A DNA stretch of 51,720 nt from contig JADZDP010000120.1 in assembly GCA_020850995.1 (NCBI GenBank), positions 1 through 51,720 on the forward strand, read 5' to 3'. The notes under the pieces were generated by a model that was not told the origin of the DNA, did not search any database, and worked only from the letters and a program-made list of their open reading frames with translations. The position numbers were made by a program, and so were the translations under genes. Below, piece after piece: positions 18,321-26,727 of the stretch. The stretch comes from Deltaproteobacteria bacterium. GTDB lineage: Bacteria; Myxococcota; UBA727; VGSZ01. How positions within the stretch are numbered: position 1 is the first letter of the stretch; every line of letters begins with the position of its first letter.

Positions 18321-21300
18321 CTAGCAGGCAGAGTCTGGCGTACGCGAACGAAGCGCCCGCCTGGCCGGTGGCGACCAGAACAACTCGCGAGCCGCAGGCG
18401 GGAGCCGGGAGGCGCGCTCATACAGCAGGGCCCCCGCGCGGCGCCGCACGCCGTCAGCCTCCTCGTCGTCTCCGAGCGCCGTCAATGCCTCGGCCCACGC
18501 CAACAGCACTTCCTCCACGGGGAGCGACGTGGCCGCGCGGTCGTCGAGCAATTCGGCTGCGCGTTGCGTCCACGCCAACGCCTGGCCGCCGTCGCCCTCG
18601 AGGAGCAGCGCCTCTCCCACGGTCGACATGCCGAGCACCTGACCCGAAAGGTAGCCGTGCTGCTCACCGAGGCGCGCGGCCTCGCGCGCCCGCGCGCGCG
18701 CCGTGCGGATCAGCCGGTCGCGGGCAGCGCCCGAGAGCTCCCGCGCTCGCGCGAGTCGGGCGCGCGCGCTCCACGCCGCCACTTCCATCGAAGAGAACGC
18801 GTCGCGGGCGCGTCGCCGAACTCCGTCGAGCACGGCCTCGGCGCGTGCGCTGTGCCCAAGCGCGAGCTCGGCGCGCGCCTCGACCACGGCAGCCGCAAGA
18901 TCGAGGCGATCGAGGTGATGCGCCGCGGCCAGCCGCCGCGCCTCTTGCGCCATGTCGCGCGCCGCACCCAGGTTGCCGACCGCCAGCAACGCGTCGGCGC
19001 CGCTACGTCGAGAGTACGCGCGGCCCAGCTCGTCGCCTACCGCCTCACGCAACCGGTCCACCTCGTCGAGCAGCGCCAACGACGTCGACAGGCGCCCAGT
19101 GCGGGCGAAGGCGTCGACCACGCCGTCGAGACAAGCGCACTCCCCCTCGACATCGGCGACCGCGCGGCGGTGTGCGCGCGCCCGCAGCAAGAGCTCCACC
19201 GCGCCTGCGGGGTCACCACGCTCGAGCAGCATGAGGCCCGCGAGGTGGTCGAGCGCCGCATGCCCCCGCGCATCGGCGGGGGCGGTGGCCTGACGCGCCG
19301 CCTCGACGCACGCCGCGGCTTCGTCGAGGTCCCGGCGCCGAAAGCGAGCCAGCGCCAGCATGCGAAGGACGTGGGGGCGCAGGCGCGCGTCGCTGACGCC
19401 GTGCAGCGACTCGAGCGCGCGGCGCGACGCGGCCTCGGCGGCCACTGCGTCGCCACAGAAGAGCGCGAAGCGAGCGACGCGCACCTCGGCGAGCGCGCGA
19501 TGGCGCGCGCTGCCCGTGCGCTCGGCCGCCTCTGACAGGCGCGCCAGCGCGGCGCGCTGCGGGGCGCGCGCGCCGCCGCGATGCACCGACTCCAGCTCCA
19601 GGTAAAACGGGAACGCCGCCGCCGCGTCGTCGCCGGCCAGGGCCAGCGCGTCGTGGCCCATGGCGATGGCGCCGTGGTGGTCGTCGAAGCGCACGCTGCG
19701 GCGCATGGCGATGCCAAGGTGGTGCAAGGCGGGCTCGCGCCGACCAGCGCGTGCGTGCAAGCGCGCCAGCATCGGCGCCAGCGACCGGAGCCCGGTCATG
19801 GCCGTTGCCTCGACGGCATCGGCAGCGACCGCGGCGACGTGCGCCGCCTCGCTGGCGTCACCCAACGTGTTCGCCACGTCGCGCAGCGCGGGATGCTCGA
19901 ACACCAGCCAGGGCTGATCATCGTCGCAATGGGGCGCCAGCGGCGCACCTGCGCGCGCGTGCTGTCGTCCCAGGAACCCCGCGTCCACCAACAGCCCCAC
20001 GTGGCGGGCCACCTGATCGCGCGACATGCCGAAGCGCACGCCGATGAACTCGGCGGCGGCCGGCGCGAAGCTAGGCCCGAGGCACGCGCACGCCGTCAGC
20101 AGTCGCCGCGCGTCGGTGGGGAGGCGCCCGATGCGCGCCTCCAACACGCGTTCGAGTCGCCCTGGCAGACGCTGCGTCGCGACGGCGGTGAGCGACCAGC
20201 GCTGGCCGGCGTGGGTCACCATGCCGACCTCGACGGCGAAGCGCGCCACTTGGGCGAGCCCCAGCGCCGACCCGCGCGCTCGCTCCACGAGCGGGGCCAG
20301 GTCGGCGTCGTCGGGGGCGCAATCGAACATCGCCGCCAACACTTCGCGGGACTCGGCGGCACCAAGCCCGCGCAGCTCCTTGCGGGTGACCCGGAAGCAC
20401 GCGTCCAGCCCCCCGGTGCGCCGAAAACGCGTCGACGAGAGCAGCAGGACGCGCAGCCCCTCACCGAGGCGCCGCGCGGCGAAGCTGAGCGCGTCGCGCG
20501 TCGCACCGTCGAGCGCATCGGCGCCGGAGATGACCACGACCGCCGGACGCCCGTCATGAGCCCGCGCGCGCAACCCCTGCAGGAGCAGCAGCCACGCGCG
20601 GCGCACCGCCGAGCGCAGCACGCGCGGAGAGGGCTCGTCGGCGCTGCGCTCGATCGACGCATCGGCCGCGGTGTCGTCGTCGTTGCCGAGCAGGCGCTGG
20701 AGCGTGGGCAGCAGGCGCTGGAGGTCGGCGGCGTCGGTACGCGGCAGCGCTGCGCCGAGGAGATCGACCAGCCGCCCGACGCGCTCGACGGCGCGCGGGT
20801 GGCCGACCGGCGCACCTGCCAGCGCGCGCACGCCAGCGACCAGCGGGGCGTAGGGCAGGTGCTCATGCTGGTCGGCGGCACCCCACGCGATCGCGGCGAG
20901 CTCGTCGCTGAGCCCCGCTTCGCTCAGCGCCGCGCGCACGAGCGCGGCCTTGCCCACGCCGGCGGGCCCGTGCAGCAGCAGCAGCTGCGCCGCGTTGCCG
21001 TCGCCGCGCAGCCATGCCGCGAGCTCGGCCACGTCGTCGTCGCGACCGAGCAGCGGCGGGCGCTGCAGCAGCGCCGACAGCTCCCAGCGTGCCTGGCCGA
21101 AGGCCGCCCCGGGATCGACCGCGCGCGCGAACCCGGGGATCGGCGCCACCACATCGCCCACCATCCGCCACGCATCGTCGTCGAGGAACACCAGCCCGCC
21201 GCGGACCGGGAGCGCACCGGCGCGCACCACCGCGTCGAGCGCGTCGGCACCCACGCTCACGAGGGCGGCATGCACCTGCGCCGCGTGCTCGCCCGCAAGC

Positions 21301-21947
21301 TCGGTGAGGTGCGCCGCGGCGCGCAGCAGGCGCACCACGCCGTCGGCACCGCCGTCACGCGCACCGAGGAGGAGCTCGTCTGGCGCGCTCGGTTGCAGGG
21401 CGAGGCCACTGGCGGCGAGGATCGTCGGCCGGCCCGCCTCGAGGGCGCGCGCAGCGGCGGCCGTGCGCGCCCGCATGCGCAGCAGCGCGCGTGCTTGCGG
21501 CTCTTCAACCGTCGGCGGCCGCGCCGCGAGCTCGCGCAGCGCCGCGACCACCGTTGGCCGCGCGCCGGCGAGGTCGGCCTCGAAGATCGCCTCGCTGTCG
21601 AAGAGCCCCACCAGCTCCTCGAGCGCTTGCGTGATCGCCGAGCGGGCGCGTTGCAGCACCTCGGCCTCGTTGTGCGGGATGAAGCGCGACGCGCGCTCGC
21701 GCATCGTGGCAGCGATTCCGTGCGCGGCAGACACGAGAGCGGCGCTACCGTGACGCGCGCGCAGCTTCAGGACCGTGTCCGGGTGCACCACCGCGCTCGA
21801 CAGGCGCGCCACGAATGCGCGGTACACAACCTCGAGCAAGCGACGCGTCTCGGCCGCCGATGCGCCGCGGACCTTGTTCGGCAGGCGCAGCCGCGCCTCC
21901 TCGATGAGGCGATCCTGGTCTTGCAGCGCCCAGACCTCGATGCGCAC
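18321..21947 (-). CDS. Large AAA/STAND-like ATPase with TPR-type C-terminus, probable regulator
   Basis: About 1208 residues from a GTG with a GAGG 7 nt upstream; an ATG at 22010 would add 21 residues. Residues 1-295 match nothing I recognise and are mostly helical. At about 299 an AAA_16-like module starts (LLGRDDDVAELAAWL), with P-loop GPAGVGKA at 327-334, where Ala replaces the usual Ser or Thr. The Walker B equivalent, AVVVISGADALD, lacks the paired acids. Winged-helix-like and then many TPR-like helical repeats follow to the C-terminus. No LuxR or other DNA-binding domain is visible at the end. The architecture resembles MalT/AfsR-type signalling ATPases. It is divergent from the Opp-like ABC operon (74-bp gap), hence a plausible sensor or regulator for it. 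Confidence 0.72.
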   Translation of the reverse strand: MRIEVWALQDQDRLIEEARLRLPNKVRGASAAETRRLLEVVYRAFVARLSSAVVHPDTVLKLRARHGSAALVSAAHGIAATMRERASRFIPHNEAEVLQRARSAITQALEELVGLFDSEAIFEADLAGARPTVVAALRELAARPPTVEEPQARALLRMRARTAAAARALEAGRPTILAASGLALQPSAPDELLLGARDGGADGVVRLLRAAAHLTELAGEHAAQVHAALVSVGADALDAVVRAGALPVRGGLVFLDDDAWRMVGDVVAPIPGFARAVDPGAAFGQARWELSALLQRPPLLGRDDDVAELAAWLRGDGNAAQLLLLHGPAGVGKAALVRAALSEAGLSDELAAIAWGAADQHEHLPYAPLVAGVRALAGAPVGHPRAVERVGRLVDLLGAALPRTDAADLQRLLPTLQRLLGNDDDTAADASIERSADEPSPRVLRSAVRRAWLLLLQGLRARAHDGRPAVVVISGADALDGATRDALSFAARRLGEGLRVLLLSSTRFRRTGGLDACFRVTRKELRGLGAAESREVLAAMFDCAPDDADLAPLVERARGSALGLAQVARFAVEVGMVTHAGQRWSLTAVATQRLPGRLERVLEARIGRLPTDARRLLTACACLGPSFAPAAAEFIGVRFGMSRDQVARHVGLLVDAGFLGRQHARAGAPLAPHCDDDQPWLVFEHPALRDVANTLGDASEAAHVAAVAADAVEATAMTGLRSLAPMLARLHARAGRREPALHHLGIAMRRSVRFDDHHGAIAMGHDALALAGDDAAAAFPFYLELESVHRGGARAPQRAALARLSEAAERTGSARHRALAEVRVARFALFCGDAVAAEAASRRALESLHGVSDARLRPHVLRMLALARFRRRDLDEAAACVEAARQATAPADARGHAALDHLAGLMLLERGDPAGAVELLLRARAHRRAVADVEGECACLDGVVDAFARTGRLSTSLALLDEVDRLREAVGDELGRAYSRRSGADALLAVGNLGAARDMAQEARRLAAAHHLDRLDLAAAVVEARAELALGHSARAEAVLDGVRRRARDAFSSMEVAAWSARARLARARELSGAARDRLIRTARARAREAARLGEQHGYLSGQVLGMSTVGEALLLEGDGGQALAWTQRAAELLDDRAATSLPVEEVLLAWAEALTALGDDEEADGVRRRAGALLYERASRLPPAARELFWSPPARRALRSRTPDSAC

Positions 21948-22020
21948 CAGCAGACCTCGCAGGCCAGCGCGGAAGCAACGCGGTCGACAGCGCGCCACCC
22001 GCCGGCGCATCCTAGCGCGT

Positions 22021-23595
22021 ATGCCTGGTGCGACAGGAAGCCGCCGTGCATGGGGCCGGTTCGCCGCGGCGTTGCTCACGCTCGCCACGGCCGTGACCGC
22101 CCTGGGCTGCGGCTTGGCCGACGGCGACCGTTTCGGGCGCGCCGGCGCGCGGCCCGGCGTCCTCCGCATCCACGTCCTGGCGCCCGTGACCGAGATCGAT
22201 CCGCCGCGCACCCGCGACGGGCTCGAGCGCGCCCTGGCACTGCAGGCATTCGCGACGCTCGCCGAGCCCGACGGGCGACCGCGTCTCGCCCGCGCCATCG
22301 CGCCCAGCGCCGATGGCCGACACGTCATCGTCACGCTCGACGCTCGCGCGCGCTTCTCGGACGGTACGGGCATCGACGCGGACGCCGTCGTCTGGTCTTG
22401 GCGGCGGGCACTCCTGCGCTCGACCGGCGCCGCCGATCTTCGGCCGTTCTCCTCGATCGCGCACGGCAAGGAGCTGGCGGAGGGCAGGTTGCTGCGACTT
22501 GCGCGCGATACTCCGGGGTACGCCGCACCCTTCGCCACGGTCGGCGGTGCCCCGAGCACGTCGGCGCCCCGTGCGCTGAGCGCGGGCTCCATGGTCGAGA
22601 TCGTCGACAGCAACGAGCGACGACCATGCTGTGGGCGCAGCGTGCCGCTCTTGCGCGAAGCCGGTCGTGGCGAAGCGCTCGGCGCGCTCAACCCCACCGA
22701 CGTGGGCACGGTGATCGGCGCCCGCAACCTCGATGGCCAGCGCTTCCTGTTGCTGCGCAGCTCCTCGGGCGCGGCCGGCTGGGCGGCACAACAGCTCGTG
22801 TCCCTCCACGTGCCGCCCGCGTCGCTGCTGCGGGTCGTCGACCGTGGCGACGGGGGCGCAGCGTTACGCGTTGGTCCCGACGACGACGCGCCGGTGCGAC
22901 AGGCGCTACGCGATAGTGGCGTCGTCGAGGTCTTGGGCGAAGCCGACGCGTGGGTTCACGCGGTCGACCTCGAGAGCGGCCTCATGGGGTTCGTCCCGCT
23001 GCGCACGCTCGAGGCGCTGCGCGGCGAGCAACAATGGCTCCACGTGGTCCCTGCCGACGTCGCCAAGGACCCGGAGAGCGCAACCTGGGTGCCGCTGCGC
23101 GAGCTTGCGTTCGATCCGAGCGCCCTCGGCGCCATCGCAGTCGACGCCCACAGCATCGAGGTCGAGTGCGCCGCCGACGTCACGGCGGTACTCGCGGCGC
23201 TGGCGCACCCGGTGATGGCGCCGGTGCCGCCGCACACCATCGCCGCGCACGGGCACGCGTGGACCGCGCCCGGGACCATCGTCACCAGCGGACCCTTCAC
23301 GCCCGTCTCGTTGTCGGCGGCGCGCTCGACGCTGGCCCGCAGCGAACGCGCCCTCGAACACGAGCGCGCGCGCCTCGAGCGCGTGGAGCTCGTCGTGGTT
23401 GATGACCCCATCGCGGCGCTCCACCTGTACCGCGCCGGCGAGCTCGATGTGCTCCTATCCCTGCCCGCCGACCTCGCCCCTGGTCTCGAGCGCGCCGCCG
23501 ACTGGGTGGCGGGCGGCGGCCTGGTCGCGGCCGAAGTGCGCGGTCTGTCGCTCGCGCAGCTCGATCTGCGCGACGTCGTGGTGGCGCCGCCATGA
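22021..23595 (+). CDS. Family 5 solute-binding lipoprotein with inserted SH3b-like modules, C-terminal part missing
   Basis: 524 residues. The signal MPGATGSRRAWGRF with lipobox-like ALGC is followed by typical SBP_bac_5 sequence: VTEIDPPRTRDGLERALALQ, RFSDGTGIDADAVVWSWRRAL. The fold is then interrupted by about 170 residues. The second part of this insert, LRVGPDDDAPVRQALRDSG then VVEVLGEADAWVHAV and GLMGFVPLRTL, reads like a bacterial SH3 domain; the first (GSMVEIVDSNE, GTVIGARNLDGQRFLLL) may be another. SBP sequence resumes (TIVTSGPFTPVSLSAARSTLARSE, YRAGELDVLLSLPADL) and stops where the family normally has about 150-200 more residues. Its stop overlaps the next gene (ATGA). It may bind peptidoglycan or peptide rather than act as an ordinary transporter receptor; that is inference. 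Confidence 0.75.
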   Translation: MPGATGSRRAWGRFAAALLTLATAVTALGCGLADGDRFGRAGARPGVLRIHVLAPVTEIDPPRTRDGLERALALQAFATLAEPDGRPRLARAIAPSADGRHVIVTLDARARFSDGTGIDADAVVWSWRRALLRSTGAADLRPFSSIAHGKELAEGRLLRLARDTPGYAAPFATVGGAPSTSAPRALSAGSMVEIVDSNERRPCCGRSVPLLREAGRGEALGALNPTDVGTVIGARNLDGQRFLLLRSSSGAAGWAAQQLVSLHVPPASLLRVVDRGDGGAALRVGPDDDAPVRQALRDSGVVEVLGEADAWVHAVDLESGLMGFVPLRTLEALRGEQQWLHVVPADVAKDPESATWVPLRELAFDPSALGAIAVDAHSIEVECAADVTAVLAALAHPVMAPVPPHTIAAHGHAWTAPGTIVTSGPFTPVSLSAARSTLARSERALEHERARLERVELVVVDDPIAALHLYRAGELDVLLSLPADLAPGLERAADWVAGGGLVAAEVRGLSLAQLDLRDVVVAPP

Positions 23596-24518
23596 TCAGC
23601 TACCTCGTGCGCCGCGTGCTGCGCATCCCGCTCGTGCTGATCGCCAGCTTCGTGCCGGCGTTTCTCCTCGTGCACGCCGCGCCGAACGGTCCCTTCGACC
23701 CGCGGCGATCGCTGCCCGCGGTCGTGGAAGCCTCGCTCACATCCAGCTGCGACATCGACGAGCCACTCACGCTCGAGATGATCGCGGCGCTGGTCAGTTG
23801 GGTGCGCCTCGACGTCGACGGTTGCACGGGCATCTCGCTTGCCGACGCGGAGCCCGTGCTGCCCGCGGTCGTGCGCGCGCTCGTGCCGACGCTGCAGTTG
23901 TCGGTGCTCGCCATCCTGCTCGCGCTCGTGCTCGGCACGCTGGGCGGCGTCGCGGCGAGCTCGACGTCGTCAGCGCTGGCCGAGCGCGCCAGCCGCAGCG
24001 CCCTGGCGGTGGTCGCCGCCATGCCCGCGTTCGTGCTCGCACCCTTCCTCGTGCTGATCGGCAGCCTCTGGCTGCCGCTGTTCTCGCCGGCGCGCTTCCT
24101 GACGGGCGTGGAGCTCTTGGTCCCCGCGGGCGCGCTCGGCCTCGCGTTCGCCGCGGCGGTCGCGCGCGTGGCCCGCGACGCGCTGCGCGCCCCCGACGTC
24201 GTGCGGCGGCGCACTGTAGACCTCGCCCGCGGGCTCTCGCACGTGCGCGCACGCGCACGCGCGCTTCGCTTGGCGCTGCTGGCAGTGCTCGCGGGCCTTG
24301 GGCCCATGGCCTCGGCCATCACCATGGGGGCCATCTCCGTGGAGCTGGTGTTCAATCTCGAGGGGCTCGGCCCCCTGGTTCTGCGTGCAGCCAGCGGGCG
24401 GGACTACAACCTGCTGCTCGGCGGCGCGCTGGCGTACGCGGCGCTGTTGCTGTCGTTCTCCCTCGTCGCCGACACACTCTACGGCGCGCTCGATCCGCGC
24501 GTGCGAGGTGCGCGATGA
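23592..24518 (+). CDS. Opp/Dpp-type ABC permease, DppB-like
   Basis: 308 residues. It begins MISYLVRRVLRIPLVLIASFVPAFLLVHAAPNGPFD, the standard N-terminus of DppB/OppB permeases, followed by a periplasmic loop and the binding-protein-dependent transport core. The EAA-like loop is VARVARDALRAPDVVRRRTVDLARGLSH, and AITMGAISVELVFNLEGLGPLV is a recognisable DppB segment. It overlaps the binding-protein gene upstream and the DppC-like gene downstream by ATGA, so all three are translationally coupled. Family members move peptides or nickel across the inner membrane. Confidence 0.9.
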   Translation: MISYLVRRVLRIPLVLIASFVPAFLLVHAAPNGPFDPRRSLPAVVEASLTSSCDIDEPLTLEMIAALVSWVRLDVDGCTGISLADAEPVLPAVVRALVPTLQLSVLAILLALVLGTLGGVAASSTSSALAERASRSALAVVAAMPAFVLAPFLVLIGSLWLPLFSPARFLTGVELLVPAGALGLAFAAAVARVARDALRAPDVVRRRTVDLARGLSHVRARARALRLALLAVLAGLGPMASAITMGAISVELVFNLEGLGPLVLRAASGRDYNLLLGGALAYAALLLSFSLVADTLYGALDPRVRGAR

Positions 24519-25204
24519 CCTTGCTGGTGCTGGTGCTGCGCGGCTTCGCCACCAGCGCGCTCATCGCGGTCACGGCGTCGCTGGTGGCGATGGCGTTGGG
24601 CATCGCGTGGGGCGCCACGGCGACGCTGCTGCCGCGACGAGGCGAGACCGCCATGATGCGCACCGTGGAGGTGTTGGCCGCCGCACCGTACACGCTCTTC
24701 ATGATCACCTTCGTGGTGCTCGCGCGCAGCGCGCGACCCATGGTGGCCGCGCCGCTCGACGCGCTGGTCGACAACCGCCTGATCCTCATCGTCACCATCG
24801 CGGCGATCGAGTGGCTCGCGTTGGCGCGCGTGGTCAACGCTCACGCGGCGGCGCTGCGCGATCGCGGCTTCGTGCAGGTGGCGCGCATGCTCGGCACCTC
24901 GCGGACGCGCGTGTTCCTTCGTCACGTCGTGCCGCACGCAGCCGGGCCGTTGCTCGCCGGAGCGGTGCTCGCCCTGCCCTCGGCGCTGGCCACCGAGAGC
25001 TTCTTGTCGTTTCTGAGCTTCGGCGTCGAGTCTCCGTCGGTGTCGCTGGGCACCTTGATCGCCGGTGGGTTCCGCACCATGTCGCTGGCGCCCTGGATGT
25101 TCCTGGTACCTTCGGGCGCGCTCATCGCCACCACCGTGGCGCTGCACGTCGCCGGCGCCTGGTTGCGCGACACGTTGCGCGCCGACGCCGGCCAAGCGGT
25201 GTAG
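24515..25204 (+). CDS. Opp/Dpp-type ABC permease, DppC-like, short N-terminus
   Basis: 229 residues, shorter than the usual 280-300 because the N-terminal helix and loop of DppC are absent. The core is well kept: GIAWGATATLLPRRGETAMMRTVEV, the EAA loop IEWLALARVVNAHAAALRDRGFVQVARMLGTS in pieces, HVVPHAAGPLL, and ATESFLSFLSFGVESPSVSLGTLI, a strong DppC signature. It is coupled to the DppB-like gene by a 4-bp overlap. It should pair with that protein to form the membrane channel. Confidence 0.88.
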   Translation: MTLLVLVLRGFATSALIAVTASLVAMALGIAWGATATLLPRRGETAMMRTVEVLAAAPYTLFMITFVVLARSARPMVAAPLDALVDNRLILIVTIAAIEWLALARVVNAHAAALRDRGFVQVARMLGTSRTRVFLRHVVPHAAGPLLAGAVLALPSALATESFLSFLSFGVESPSVSLGTLIAGGFRTMSLAPWMFLVPSGALIATTVALHVAGAWLRDTLRADAGQAV

Positions 25205-25213
25205 CGTACCCCC

Positions 25214-25633
25214 ATGAGCACGCGCCGCTGCAGCATCCTCGCACCCATCGCCGTCCTGGGCTTGCTCGCCGTCGCCTGCCGCGAGCCAGCGCCGCCGCCG
25301 CCGGCGCCGCCTCCCCTGCCCACGGCCGCGGAGGTGGACGTCACCGCCACGGCCGACGAGCAGCGGTGCGCGGTCGACGCCGACTGCGTGCTCGCGACCT
25401 TCGACTGTTGCGGCTGCAACGCGCTCGGGCGTCAGGTCGGCGTGCGCAAAGACCGCGTCCAAGCGCTGGGCGCGCGGCGCGCTCCCATCTGCGGCGCGGT
25501 CGCGTGCGCGCAGGGCATGGGCGACGATCCCTCCTGTGGCGCGACGCGCGCGCTCTGCCGCGACGGAGCGTGCGTTCCCGACGCCGCGGCGGGGCCGAGT
25601 CGCGGCGTTGGTGTCGAGAAGATCGCGGATTGA
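25214..25633 (+). CDS. Small Cys-rich lipoprotein
   Basis: 139 residues, beginning MSTRRCSILAPIAVLGLLAVACREP (lipoprotein-type signal), then a Pro-rich stretch and eleven cysteines in the mature part (QRCAVDADCVL, DCCGCNALG, PICGAVACAQG, CGATRALCRDGAC). No recognised domain. It sits 9 bp after the permease stop and 9 bp before the ATPase start, inside the ABC operon. It may therefore be a periplasmic accessory of that system, but this is inference from position. Confidence 0.75.
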   Translation: MSTRRCSILAPIAVLGLLAVACREPAPPPPAPPPLPTAAEVDVTATADEQRCAVDADCVLATFDCCGCNALGRQVGVRKDRVQALGARRAPICGAVACAQGMGDDPSCGATRALCRDGACVPDAAAGPSRGVGVEKIAD

Positions 25634-25642
25634 GTCACAGCG

Positions 25643-26680
25643 GTGAGTGACGCGCCCAGCCCCGCGCTGCACCTCGACGCCGTGGTGATCCGCGCGGCGA
25701 CGGCTGCGGCGGCCACGGCACACGCGCCGCGTGATCTGCCGAACCTGGCGCGCTTCCTGATGGACGTCGTCGCGCAGGAGTCCGGCCGAGCCTACCGGCT
25801 CGTCGACGGCCTGCAGCTGGCGGTTGCCGTCGCCGAGCGGCTGGTGCTGCTCGGCGAAGAAGGGTGCGGCAAGACTACGCTCGCACGCGCATGCGCACGC
25901 CTCGTGCCGATCCACGCGGGGGCGATCACGGTCGCGGGCGTCGACATCGACGCCGCAGGGCTCAAACGGCGCCTCCACGTGCGCCGCATGCTGCACGTGA
26001 TCTTCGACGATCCCGAGCACGGCTTCGATCCGCGCCGGACCATCGAGCGCGGGTTGCTCGACGCCGCCCAGGCGCTTGACCTCACCGGCGGCGACCTCGC
26101 CGCGACCGTGCGCGCCGTGGCGGCGAAGGCGCGCTTCCCCGTCGATGCCTTGCGCGAGCCCGCCGGCGCCCTCGCCGCGGGCCTGCGCGCGCGGGCTGCC
26201 TTGGCGCGCGCCCTCGTGTCCGCGCCCGCGGCCATCGTCATCGACGAGCCCGCAGCGCGCCTCGATCCGCTGGAGCGCGCGCTGCTCTTGGAGGCGCTCG
26301 GCGGTCTCGCTCGTAACGGGGGCGACGATGCGCCGCCACCGGCCGTGCTCACGCTCACGCAACGTCCCGATGTCGCGCGTGCGCTCGCTCAACGCGTCGG
26401 CGTGCTCTACCTTGGCGCGCTGGTCGAGCTCGGCGGACCCGACCTCCTCGACGATCCTCGACACCCCTACACGCGCGCGCTCCTCGAGGCCGCGCCGCGA
26501 CGATCGAGGCCCACGACCGCGCGCGCCATCGCCGGTGAGCTGCCGAACATCAGCGAGCGCCCCGCGGGCTGCCCCTTTCACCCGCGCTGTCCCGACGCCG
26601 TCGCGCGCTGCGCGAGCGAGAAGCCGCCGCTGGTCGGCGCCGGGCGCGCGGTGGCGTGTCACGTCGTCAACGGGACGTAG
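25643..26680 (+). CDS. Opp/Dpp-like ABC ATPase with altered Q-loop, signature and switch motifs
   Basis: 345 residues from a GTG. Walker A (GEEGCGKTT, 71-79) and Walker B with the following Glu (AIVIDE, about 197-202) are intact, and the C-terminus carries the oligopeptide-transporter extension (GCPFHPRCPDAVARC). Three other motifs differ from the family. The Q-loop reads IFDDP instead of IFQDP. The signature reads LAAGL (177-181) instead of LSGGQ. The switch His is Gln at 240 (TLTQRP instead of THDL). It is the only ATPase in the operon; Opp/Dpp systems usually have two. ATP binding is plausible, normal hydrolysis-driven transport doubtful unless a partner subunit elsewhere supplies canonical sites. 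Confidence 0.82.
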   Translation: MSDAPSPALHLDAVVIRAATAAAATAHAPRDLPNLARFLMDVVAQESGRAYRLVDGLQLAVAVAERLVLLGEEGCGKTTLARACARLVPIHAGAITVAGVDIDAAGLKRRLHVRRMLHVIFDDPEHGFDPRRTIERGLLDAAQALDLTGGDLAATVRAVAAKARFPVDALREPAGALAAGLRARAALARALVSAPAAIVIDEPAARLDPLERALLLEALGGLARNGGDDAPPPAVLTLTQRPDVARALAQRVGVLYLGALVELGGPDLLDDPRHPYTRALLEAAPRRSRPTTARAIAGELPNISERPAGCPFHPRCPDAVARCASEKPPLVGAGRAVACHVVNGT

Positions 26681-26727
26681 CCAACGAACGGCTGGTTCCC
26701 GAGCGCTCAGGTGGCTATGGTGCGGTC

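Noticed and set aside
19581..22916. Plus-strand frame of more than 1100 codons opposite the AAA/TPR gene
   Set aside because: Shadow of the minus-strand gene, running on out of frame into the binding-protein gene; no domain content.
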